Source of the DNA: Augochlora pura
Taxonomy: Eukaryota > Arthropoda > Insecta > Hymenoptera > Halictidae
Direction: 5' to 3'
NCBI RefSeq assembly: GCF_028453695.1
Contig: NC_135773.1
Coordinates: 18,476,001-18,540,000 of the forward strand
Length of the DNA stretch: 64,000 nucleotides
In this document: in pieces, positions 46,898 to 56,301 of the stretch
Position numbering within the stretch: the first letter of the stretch is position 1
How the letters are laid out: every line of letters starts with the position of its first letter
Made by a program: the position numbers and the translations under genes
Notes under the pieces: model-generated
Seen by the model: the letters and a program-made list of their open reading frames with translations, nothing else
What the model was told of the DNA's origin: nothing
Databases searched by the model: none

Positions 46898-48310
46898 TGT
46901 AAATTCTCCTCGGATTATTTTTTTTTTAATATTTTCTTTGACTGAGTTTTCATGATGATATTCGCTGCAACATTTCATTAAATTTTCGTCGATATTTGAA
47001 CGCTCGTCAAATATTTCGACCAATGTCTCTGATAGAATTTCAGAATAAAATTAATTATGGGATAATATAATAATTTCACTTTACACTATTCAAGTTTCAA
47101 TTAATACTTTCATTAATTAAGAGAGGCTTAGAATATATTTTCTCTCTATGAAATGTCTGCGCCCTGCTGTCAATGAGACAATTCAACCCGATAAAACAAT
47201 ACAATGGTCAGAGAAGACACAATACATCGCGGCGCATGCCTTCGAGTATAGATCACGTCAGGTGGAAAATAAACAACTATTTACGTGTGGTCAACCTGTA
47301 TGTTGAAATTTAACAGGACGCTTTTCAGTTTTGTTGGCTATTTCAAGCGCTTTACAGAGGTTTGCTGGCTGCGTAAATTCGGATCGCGTAAATAGTGTTA
47401 TAATTCGCAGCGTAAAAAATTGCTGCGTAAATTGAGGGACGGCCGTAACAGGAGATTGTCGTTAAGGAAACAAAGGTATGACGAAAATATAGCAAGTTTG
47501 TTCGGAATTTATATCCTGCCGCTGTTTACCTTCCTTTTCACGGTTTACTCCGCTTTCCTCGATTCGCTTCACCGCCCCCATTTTCTTTAATTAATTTCCT
47601 TCTAACCATACCCCCCTCCCTCTCCCGTCGGTTCCCTTCTCCATTATCTCCGGCGCTTCCCGCGGTTCAGCTTTTTCTTCGTTGCTTTAACGAGCCACCC
47701 CCATGTTTTCGTTGATCGGGAATGTTTATCGGTGGTGTGCGCAGCCGCGCGAAAATTACCCCTCGTTAGAAGTCGAAGATTTCGTGGTTGCTTTTTCATC
47801 GACACCTCCTTACCTTCGCCACCCTCAATTCTTTTGCAAATATTATATTCCTCATCTATTTTCTCAGACATCGTCGGTCGAGCGTCAACCTTTTTTGACG
47901 TAGCTTCGTTTCACTTTTGCTTATTATTTGTATATTAGATTTATTCGATTTATTTTATTCATTCCAGCTAATAGCAGGTCATATTTTTCTACTTTTGAAA
48001 ATCATATCATTAAAGAACTAAATTTAGGTATGTTAGATCTTGGACTATTTTCAACAAAATCATTTTCAACTTTAAATCTTTAGTTAAATTATGAAACCAT
48101 CGAGTGCAATGGATTTTTATTTTATACACTTAGTTAAACGACGAAATTTAAATTAGATCAAAATGTTTTTTATAGAAAATGGATAAGATACCCAATAATG
48201 TATAAGACATTGAGAACTCATAAACTAAAAAGATTCAGGCCGTAATTATAAATAAAAGACTTGAATGAAGAAAATAAAAAGACTGGAATTACTTAGATCC
48301 GCATGCATTT
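46898..48310. other. Unique sequence, mostly AT-rich
   Basis: ATCGAGTGCAATGG at 48100-48113 resembles a family-B MITE end without a partner. No gene is seen. Confidence 0.45.
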
Positions 48311-48378
48311 GACTAATACAAAAGGGGGCGAGGTAACCCTAAAGGCGCTGGGGTTAATGCAAAAAGGGGTACCCATAT
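48311..48378. repeat. Short G-rich minisatellite, same motif as 41.2-41.9 kb
   Basis: CTAATACAAAAGGGGGCGAGG and TTAATGCAAAAAGGGGTACCC are the complement of the CCCCTTTTGTATTGG units at 41.2-41.9 kb. Three decayed units are visible. Confidence 0.7.
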
Positions 48379-50049
48379 AGAAACAGCGATAAAAATCGCT
48401 AAATAATACTGTTTACCTAACACTGTTTCTGTCAACTGTAAACTAACACGTTATCGAAGCTGTTATGCTCGCGACTCGATATTTTCAACGCTTTTGTGCC
48501 GCAACGATTCCATGCCAATTCGATAAGATTATCCGGCGTAACTGTACCGAGCGTGCCTAACACAATTCCCCGCGACACAATGTGACGAACCACGGCGCAT
48601 GCTCGAGCTTTAACAGAGATATGAATTTCGTCCAGGTTTTTACGTTTCCGGCTCGTTAGCTCCGCGTTTAGAAAGCCTGAATTTCAGTTTGATCGCGGGA
48701 ATCGCGGGAATCGCGCTGCGTTTAATGTCCCCCTTTATCGTCGGCAACGGCGGTCAATTAATTCCGCTCGCCGGGAAATTAATAGTTCCCCGCGCTAATT
48801 CAGTTTACAAATGGAACCCGATTCGCTTTCACGTCGACAATGACTCGCCTCTCCCGCCGAAAAAAATATTCATTTTAGAGTCCCGAAGTTTTTTGCCGTA
48901 ACGATGAAATATCAGGCCGCGCTCCGCCGCGCGGTACCGTGAAATTGATGGATCGCGGTCTGCCCGCCGGGAAGACCGTTTGTAACGTTCAAATTAAAAA
49001 TGAGATAACCGCCAGTCATTTGCGGCTTCGTCGCCGTAACGCCGCGATATTTCCTGCCCGAGTGTTCCGCCGTTTGCCCAATTTCCAATCCTCCCCCTCC
49101 CCCCTCCCCCTTTCCACGGTTTCGTTCGCGTCCGCTTAAAATCTCGTTATTCGCGCGACGGATATTCCCGGATCTTTAATAAGTTCTGCTTGAAATGTTG
49201 CTTCGTACAGCCACGACGATTCGAAACGAAGAGCCGAGCTTGTAATTACATCGGCTCGGCTAATTTCGAGTGCACGGGATCCCATGAATCACCGGGAACC
49301 GGGTCGTTTCCTGATGTTGATGGATCGTCTTCGATTATTCTCACGCAATTTATGCGTTCGTCTTTCGGAGCCGTTCCTCCACGGCCGATGCAAAGCCGCA
49401 GCGTGTAATAGGCCCGATGAAGCGTTGCCAACGGTCCGGTAATTAAGCCGACGCGACCCGATGAGACGCCAGGTAAATGCTATTCGTCGAACGAGCGCCA
49501 CTTATCTCGGCGCGCATGACCCGGCGATCGCTCGATTCGAAACACCGTGTTCTTCCTTTGATCGGTCGTCCGTTATCTACTTCCACACCATCCCCCAGCC
49601 CGTTTCTTCTCATTTCCTGTTCTTCGCACGCTAAGATCTATTTCACACAAGGCTGATTGTATCTCGATGTACGTATTAGGAATTCCGACTGTATATTTAA
49701 TAATAATAACACCTTGATTAATTTTCGGAAGACGAATGATTTCTTATTCTCGCGTGGGGCGAATGCAGAGTCATTTTGACACTCGATTAAGTTTGTGTTG
49801 GATACGAGGGTCAATACTAGTGTTTACAGAAAAATAAGCTACGCAAGGAGTGAGTAGTTGACGCATGCGCCGGGAGTTTCGCGCAGCGGTGCGTCGTGTG
49901 TACCGGGTGACTGCATCCAAGTTGATCAAACTCGGGTTATGAAAATAACGGTATAATACGATACAGTAGGTGATAATAGGTTGCATGCGTCATTTATCTC
50001 ATTCCTTGTGCAACATATTTTCTTGTAAACACTGATCAATATTGCACTG
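48379..50049. other. Unique sequence, GC-rich 48430-49620
   Basis: A CCCTCC pyrimidine run lies at 49090-49117. The rest is CpG-rich with frequent TTAATT cores. No credible gene. It is a candidate conserved non-coding island, by composition only. Confidence 0.45.
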
Positions 50050-50178
50050 GACGTCTTAAAGGCGTTTGTTTTAAGTCCATTTTAGGTCTAAACGTCGTAT
50101 GCCCTAAAATGGAAGTCTTTAAGACGTTCCATAATAAACGTTTTAAAGGCAATTTAAAGATGTCCCATAATAGATGTT

Positions 50179-50485
50179 TTAACCCTTTGGCTACGGCAGA
50201 CTTTGGCACGGCCGTAGTTTTTCGTTAGACATGCATTTCTGAGGAGGTATATTAAAATATTCAAAATATTGAATTCTGTTACATTATACCAATATTACTT
50301 GAAGTGAACAATAATATTAAACTTTTTTACAATATATAGAGCATAAATATTACACGATATATAATTAATCAAATTTAATAATAAACGGGGGCGAAATTTG
50401 ATCTTGACGCCTATTGGCGCCTACAGTGCCGGGAAGCCAACGTGTGTCGGACGCCAATAGGCGCCAACAGTAGTCAAAGGGTTAA
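50179..50485. mobile_element. TTAA-type MITE, CCCTTTGGCTAC ends
   Basis: The left end is TTAACCCTTTGGCTACGGC and the right end GTAGTCAAAGGGTTAA, with TTAA at both borders. Inside the right end, GACGCCTATTGGCGCC and GACGCCAATAGGCGCC face each other as palindromic sites. Length is 307 bp and it is inserted in repeat G. Confidence 0.85.
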
Positions 50486-50520
50486 ATACGGCTTAAAGGC
50501 ATCTAAATTTGGGCATCGTT

Positions 50521-50998
50521 TTAACCCTTTGCGGACGAGTGTCGGCATGTAGCCGCCCAATTCTCGCGCTGCTGCAGCGTACGTCTGTCATCGTAAACGA
50601 TAAAATACGCATGGGGATACTAGCCTAAGAAGTCTAGTTGCCTCTCAATGAAATTAGAGACCTTTAGCAATGAAGTCTTATCTTCCATATAATGTAAACT
50701 TTCGATGCGAGACCATGATAGGGTCAGAACAAATTTCAGTTTGCCGAGTCAGTCTTTCAGTGTCACTACCAGAGAAATCAGCAAAGTTTTACACGTATTT
50801 CTTATCTTATAACATCGTACACTCGACTAAATTTGTTTGTTTATGACTTTGTTGGATTTCATGAAAAAGTTATTTGAATAAAGCTTTAGTTTTCATAACG
50901 CAAACGTGCGACGTGAATATTTTCTTTGCTGCGTGCTCCAATACCTGTCGTCCACTGCGACGCTCGCCCGTTAAGTGTTTCCGTCCGCAAAGGGTTAA
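50521..50998. mobile_element. TTAA-type MITE, 478 bp, perfect 17-bp TIRs
   Basis: The left end is TTAACCCTTTGCGGACG and the right end its exact reverse complement, with TTAA at both borders. It is nearly twice the usual length and the interior is unlike the other families, so it may be closer to a longer parent. The frames inside (about 67 codons) show no transposase motif. Confidence 0.88.
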
Positions 50999-51115
50999 TA
51001 TCTTAAATAAGACGGCTTTAAGACACTTGGAATATGTTTTCAAGGCGTTTCTTATGTTTTCAATGTTTTTCAACTAAATCAGACAAGTGTTTTTAAATAC
51101 AAGTTTAATACGAAC

Positions 51116-51252
51116 ATGGAACCAAAAGATAAAAGTGACAACGTAAATTTTGTTTTTACGCCTCTTTACAAATTAATGGTTACCAAACGCGTGCCGATTA
51201 ACAATTTCTTTTCTATAAAGATAGCTTTTCCAGAAGTTCACCTATTATAAAA
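51116..51252. other. Spacer
   Basis: AT-rich, nothing recognised. Confidence 0.35.
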
Positions 51253-51360
51253 CAGTAAATTCCTCCCCAATTACCCTTCAACTTGTAAACAAAAGTGAAA
51301 AACTTGAGAATTGGGGATGTCGTATACGAGCCTTGCGGGTCGTTTTTGTAGTTATAAACA
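51253..51360. repeat. Dispersed repeat I, copy 2
   Basis: CAGTAAATTCCTCCCCAATT, TTCAACTTGTAAACAAAAGTG and ACGAGCCTTGCGGGTCGTTTTT correspond to 34690-34800. Confidence 0.55.
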
Positions 51361-51455
51361 ATTGTTTGAAGACGTCCCAAATATCGTACACCAGATTATT
51401 AGATCAGACTAAAAACATTCTTGTGCCATCAGAAATATATTCTTTTATCGCTCCT

Positions 51456-51727
51456 TTAACCTCTTAGGCATTGAGCACCACTATAGTGGCTTTCGCGGAT
51501 GCGAAAAATAAATTGTTAAAATTAAAATGCGTGTATCATATCTTTAAGAAAAATTATAATTTAATCACCAAACACTTCATTCCAATGTTCTCGTGTATGT
51601 ACTCTGTTCTTTAACAGCATTATCCGTCACACGTTGCAGTGCCGTATCATTTACACGTAATTCGCGTTGAACACTGCCGTACCGAGAAACAGCCCCGCTT
51701 AAAGTTCCGCCGTGCCTAAGAGGCTAA
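51456..51727. mobile_element. TTAA-type MITE, family D, copy 3
   Basis: The left end is TTAACCTCTTAGGCATTGAG and the right end CCGTGCCTAAGAGGCTAA. ACTATAGTGGCTTTCGCGGATG parallels the other family-D copies. The interior is otherwise different. Length is 272 bp. Confidence 0.8.
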
Positions 51728-52629
51728 ATTACCCTGCGTTCGATACACGAAGGTAAATCTAGGGGTTGAACCCTTTATTACAATGAGAGAAAGTGATAAT
51801 ATAGCACCCGCTCAAGAATGTATAAGGTACAAAAACTTGCATATAAAACCTCGAGAGAAAAGAAGAAAATATGTACTAAATATGATTTGATTATGTGAAC
51901 GGAAGTAAAGAAGAACGGCGAACGCGTAAGTTTGAAGGACGAGTAAGAATTACTAAATGTAATTCAATGGGAGCATTCAGTCTGCGATTCTTGTGCCATA
52001 CAGAATCGCGAGTCGCATAGTCTCAATCGTTGAAATCGCTGGCAGCTTTCTTGGAATCTTGCTTCAAATACACTGTATCGAACGTGAATCGTGAGTTGCG
52101 AATCGTCGTGCGAAAAGATGATCCGACGCGTACCGCATACGCGAGTCGCTATTTGCGAATCGCAGTGTACAAGAGGTCTTATGTCGCCGATCCTTCTCTT
52201 TGCCCTTATCCGGTATACGTCGACCCTGTACAACCCCTGTTATTGGTTTGTTCACCGTCGTTCGGTTCGCGATGATCGTCCATTAAAGTCGAGAAAGTTT
52301 GCGCACGCTTTCGGTAGTCAGTCGACCGACGCGATGAAACAGCGACGCCGAACACGCTGCGATTATGGGGACCCTAGTCGACTTTCACCACTTTTCCCCT
52401 TCGTTGAACTTCGGCGTACAGTTCGTCGATCCACTGTGTCGAGGTCCAGCAAGGTCCAAACAGATGATCGGCAAGCGAGGTCGGCGAAATCGTTTACGAC
52501 CATCGACAATCACGACTTCACGTGCGATAGGCGTAAACGGCGATCCTTCGCAAATAAATCACGGTATTGGTAACGCTGGGTGATGTAGTGTCAGTTGCTG
52601 GAAAGATTTTTTTACAATTTCGAGAGACC
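51728..52629. other. Unique sequence with GCGAATCGC-type words
   Basis: AATCGCGAGTCGC, GAATCGTGAGTTGCGAATCG and GCGAGTCGC..GCGAATCGC recur within 51990-52170 as a degenerate local repeat. The 160-codon frame (52091-52573) depends on this and has no domain. Confidence 0.5.
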
Positions 52630-52810
52630 ATAACCCTTTGCACTCGAGTGACGACTCTGCGGCGCCTTTAAAATTGTTGTGATACATTCCAAAATTATTT
52701 TTATAGATATTGCCAAAGCTTAGATTTAAAAAAATTGTTGAAAGTTTGATTGTTACAGGAGTCACGAGACTCAATATCATATGCATAGAATGAATTTTGT
52801 TATATAAACT

Positions 52811-53297
52811 TGTAAGTGTATAGTATGGATGAGAGTGTGTGGTATGTAAGAAGGAGNNNNNNNNNNNNNNNNNNNNNNNNNNNNNNNNNNNNNNNNNNNN
52901 NNNNNNNNNNNNNNNNNNNNNNNNNNNNNNNNNNNNNNNNNNNNNNNNNNNNNNNNGTAAGTTAGAAAATTTGTAAATAACGTTGAAAATTTGATAGCGG
53001 AGGAGTCCGCGGTCGGACTCAATGTCAGGATTGGCCGAGATTGTAAATGTATAGTATGGATGAGAGTGTGTAGTATGTAAGAAGGAGTGTGCGGTTGTAT
53101 GAATGTATAGTAATAAGATGAACATGAATGCATGGTTGTGTGCGTGAAACAAATGAATGATTGGGATTATCGATCGGGCGAGTGACAACAGAACGAGGTA
53201 GCCACACTTCTTCGGTGACGCCACGTGGGAACAGACGTTTTGTGTATATCTTTGTTAAATAAAAGTTAATATTATTCCGTTAACCAAGTTCCTTACA
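52811..53297 (+). mobile_element. LTR element nested in the MITE (TRIM, solo LTR or gapped retrotransposon)
   Basis: The inserted DNA starts TGTAAG and ends CTTACA, with AACT (or AAACT) at both junctions as target duplication. These are features of LTR retrotransposons. The first 46 bp (52811-52856, up to the gap) recur at 53042-53087 with two differences, so two LTR copies may flank the gap: the left one truncated by it and a complete right one of 256 bp (53042-53297). An AATAAA lies at 53258-53263. The 85 bp before the right LTR show no obvious polypurine tract or coding sequence. Orientation is taken from the AATAAA position. Confidence 0.65.
52857..52956. other. Assembly gap (100 N)
   Basis: Exactly 100 N, the usual placeholder for unknown length. 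Direct repeats stand on both sides, so the gap may hide any amount of retrotransposon interior. Confidence 0.98.
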
Positions 53298-53370
53298 AAC
53301 TGGAAATACTAGAAGCCAGAGAAATTATTTTAGATTTCCAGTTGAAATGGCTTCGACTGTAAAGGGTTAA

Positions 53371-53728
53371 CAAGGGTGGGTTGGTGTAAACCAGTGACAC
53401 ACTTTTCTCTGTGTCAGCTTTCGAGCAACGGACAGTAGACGTTACCTTCACTAACAGTTTTCCATTTCTTCAAAGAAATATGACTACAAACACGCTTATT
53501 ATACTGCTCTTGTTAGTCGAATTGTTCTAACATTTCCGATCATTCAAAAACGGAACTTTAAATGAATAAAATACTCTCGAAATAAGTGGAAGTAAATAAA
53601 TAGAATTGCATTTGGAATACTATGAAGTACATAGAATATTCTTTTGCTTAAATGGTGAAAGACACATGATTTCTGAAGTATTATGAAATATCTTTAAAGT
53701 TATACGAAATAACATCGAATCAAGTAAC
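53371..53728. other. AT-rich spacer
   Basis: Nothing is recognised. Confidence 0.4.
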
Positions 53729-53985
53729 GTGATTCTGATCTGTTTCGAACAGATTTGAAACAATTTAAAAATACACCGATTCAAACTGTTTGAATGTCAC
53801 ATGATTTAACTGCGATTTCATGCAACGTGAAATCACAGGAATGAAATTCGACCACGCGCGACAACAAAGAACAGCATGACGTGACACTGATCTGTTTCTA
53901 ACAGATCTGAAATGTCAGAAAAACGCCAGCTCGATCTCTTTAAATGTCACACGATTTCACGGTTCCATGTGACGTGACGTTAGTC
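53729..53985. repeat. Divergent tandem duplication, about 152-bp period
   Basis: GTGATTCTGATCTGTTTCGA, ACAGATTTGAAA, TGAATGTCACATGATTT and CATGCAACGTGA recur from 53881 as GTGACACTGATCTGTTTCTA, ACAGATCTGAAA, TAAATGTCACACGATTT and CATGTGACGTGA. A third partial unit begins about 53973. Confidence 0.75.
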
Positions 53986-54120
53986 TGTTTCCACTTTAAA
54001 ATACAATACTATCAAACACAGATTTGTGTTACATTTGTTACGTTTCAAATATTCTATCAATAGTTACATCAAATAGTATAATTTTATTTTAACGAGACGT
54101 TGTTACCACGCCAGCCTCCT
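53986..54120. other. AT-rich spacer
   Basis: Nothing is recognised. Confidence 0.35.
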
Positions 54121-54429
54121 TTAACCCCTTGCATTATAATAACGAGTGCAGGATTATTATAACGAGTCTATATATTATTACTATTATTATTTAATATTGA
54201 TAGGGATATTATTAATACTAAACATAAATACTATTAATTTGTTCTAAATTGAAATAAAATTTAATTCTTCTATTATCAAAGTCTACGAACAAAAGCAAAT
54301 AAATATAATACAAGAAAAAAATACTGAATATAAATACACATAAACTATTTGTACCCATTAGGAAAATTATTAAAGATGAATAAGGGCTAAACATTGCAAC
54401 ACGGGAGAAATCATAATACAAGGGGTTAA
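54121..54429 (+). mobile_element. TTAA-type MITE, family A, copy 3
   Basis: The left end is TTAACCCCTTGCATTATAAT and the right end CATAATACAAGGGGTTAA, with TTAA at both borders. ATAACGAGT is duplicated near the left end (54139 and 54161 region) and a TTA-rich tract follows, which explains the greater length (309 bp). CTTCTATTATCAAAGTCTA is shared with the copy at 18016. Confidence 0.88.
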
Positions 54430-56056
54430 TAATACTGTCCCAAGCAGGATTTACGATCCCGCTAAATTCGGCACACGAATTTACAATATTCGAGGAGGCG
54501 TTGCACTGTACGCGTTTATTCCTCGAATGTTCTTCTAGGAGACGACATGGCCGTTGTCTAAATAAATTCATGGCCCCATTTTCATTGGAAGGGGGGGAAT
54601 GATTGAAAGGATCCGAGGGATTTGTCAGCGCCAGCGATCGGTCCGTTCTCATGTCCTGCGAGATTTCGCGTCGATTATTCTTAGGATCGTTGGCTGCTCG
54701 TGCAACGGCGCGCATCGGACTTTAAAATCAGCGCAGCCGGGAGCCCGGAGAAAATTGATGAAGCGCAGTTCCCCGAAATGGAAATCGGGTTAACGATTCC
54801 GCGTTTTGGCAATCACGGTCGTGCCCCATTAACGTCAAAGGATGCCCGGAACGCCGTCGAGCGTCCCGTCGCTGAAATAACAATTTTAACGCGATTTCGC
54901 GCCGAGTCGAACAGCGTGTCTGTTCGACGGTTCGGCTCCTCGAACAATCGCCGCGGCGCGGCGCGGCGCGGCGTGCCGGGAGATATGATTACTTAAATAT
55001 TTTAGCGAGCAACGGGATCTCCAGGCCCGCTTTCCGCCGGATTAACCGAAAAACGAGGAGAAGTTGATTCGGCTCGGGGAGAACGAAAATATATTTCGTA
55101 TGCCTCGCAGATATTCCGCTCCGGTGAAAAGGCGGACGTGCGCTGCCTTTTCGTTGCCTTTTGATCCGCTCAAAGGCGGCTCAAAGACCCCGGCCTCTGT
55201 ATAATTTACATTAACATTTATTAGACGGCCGCTCCTCCTCACGCTCGCGCGCGTATCCGAGATAAATGAGAAATGAAAACGCTTCCCCCCTCCCTCTCGT
55301 GCTCGATCGAATTACCCGAGTTTCGACACCTCTTTATTCGACCCCGCTCCGTTCCGCCGCGACTTGCTGCGGCGCTTCGCTCCGCGAGACAACCTGTGAT
55401 CGTTCGAAACCTCGAAAACCCGAGTTCAATTCCCAGGCTTGATCAATTGGATTTTCGCGATGCTACCGTCAGTGAAAATGATTAAAGTGTTACCATTTTA
55501 GCGCTTTCGAGGAACCTCTTTCTTCCCTTCTTGGAATATCGGCTCTTCGAATTGTTTCCGATAGAGCTTTTAATGTATTAAAAGCTGTCATAAAGTTATG
55601 ATTTTACGATGAGCGGCGTATTCGAAAGGTTTTTCCATGTTCACATAATACGTTAAATCTTGCATTTCTTCGGTGTTACAAACGCGCCCTTAGAGTTAGG
55701 ACAGAACGACGAGACTAACAACTAATATAAAGTCGAATTACCTATGCTGCGTATAAATATAATATTAATTTTGTTGTAATGCGAGATAGTTAATATAAAT
55801 CTAGCTTTATATTTCTCATTATTTTAAGGTAGTTTCTAGTATTTATATTTGCACCTTCTGTAAATATTGTTCACAATTAGCAAATACAATTTTTTCGAGA
55901 AGAATATTTAGAATACTACAGGCGCTTGAATGAATGATATTAAAAATTAAAATATAGTGCACTAAAATAAGAATTTCAAGCTTTCAATTAAAAGAAGTCA
56001 TAATACCATTTTCAGTCAAAAATGATTAATGTTTTAATTCTACCGCAGAGTGTATT
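54430..56056. other. GC-rich island 54480-55560, AT-rich after
   Basis: A (GGCGC)n run lies at 54953-54973. Overlapping frames on both strands lack domains. It is a candidate conserved non-coding island, by composition only. Confidence 0.45.
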
Positions 56057-56301
56057 TTAACCCAGTGCACTCGAAGCAATTTTAATTGTATTTCTAAAAT
56101 AACTTCTCTGACATACATTTCCATTTTATATGAGGAAATGTATTTTATGCATATGAAATTGAGTCTTGTATCTCATGCAACAACAATTATACTTTTAATC
56201 ATTTTTGAAATATAATTTTTCATAATATAAAAATTATTTTGTAGCGTGCTGTAACAATTTTAGTGGTGACTCAGAGTCATCATTCGATTGCAAAGGCTTA
56301 A
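56057..56301 (+). mobile_element. TTAA-type MITE, family B, copy 5
   Basis: The left end is TTAACCCAGTGCACTCGAAG and the right end TTCGATTGCAAAGGCTTAA. It aligns full length with the copy at 28426. Several TIR substitutions show it is not recent. Length is 245 bp. Confidence 0.85.

Larger units (their letters stand above)
50050..51115. repeat. Dispersed repeat G, copy 1, split by two MITEs
   Basis: After removal of the MITEs at 50179-50485 and 50521-50998, the remaining segments read as one degenerate repeat of GACGTCTTAAAGGCGT-like words (AAGACGTTCC, TTAAAGGCATC, AAGACGGCTTTAAGAC) ending TTTTCAATG..AAATCAG..TTTAAATACAAGTTTAAT. The same ending and the ACGTCTAA..CTAAAATGGA..GTC words occur at 58855-59045. 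Confidence 0.7.
52630..53370 (-). mobile_element. TTAA-type MITE, family B, copy 4, split by an LTR element
   Basis: The left part (52630-52810) starts ATAACCCTTTGCACTCGAGT and contains GACGACTCTGC and CATATGCATA as in the copy at 19292. The right part (53298-53370) has GAAATTATTTTAGATTTCCA and ends CTTCGACTGTAAAGGGTTAA. Joined, the two parts give a MITE of about 250 bp. It is interrupted by 52811-53297. Confidence 0.8.

Noticed and set aside
48003..48115. Possible family-B MITE fragment near ATCGAGTGCAATGG
   Set aside because: No TTAA border or inverted partner is seen, and similarity is too short.
52559..53224. 221-codon minus-strand open frame
   Set aside because: It spans the N gap, a MITE and an LTR. 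The His/Thr-rich repeats come from the LTR's own sequence.
55390..55450. tRNA-like B box (GTTCGAAACC and GAGTTCAATTCCC)
   Set aside because: No A box at the right spacing and no cloverleaf could be drawn.
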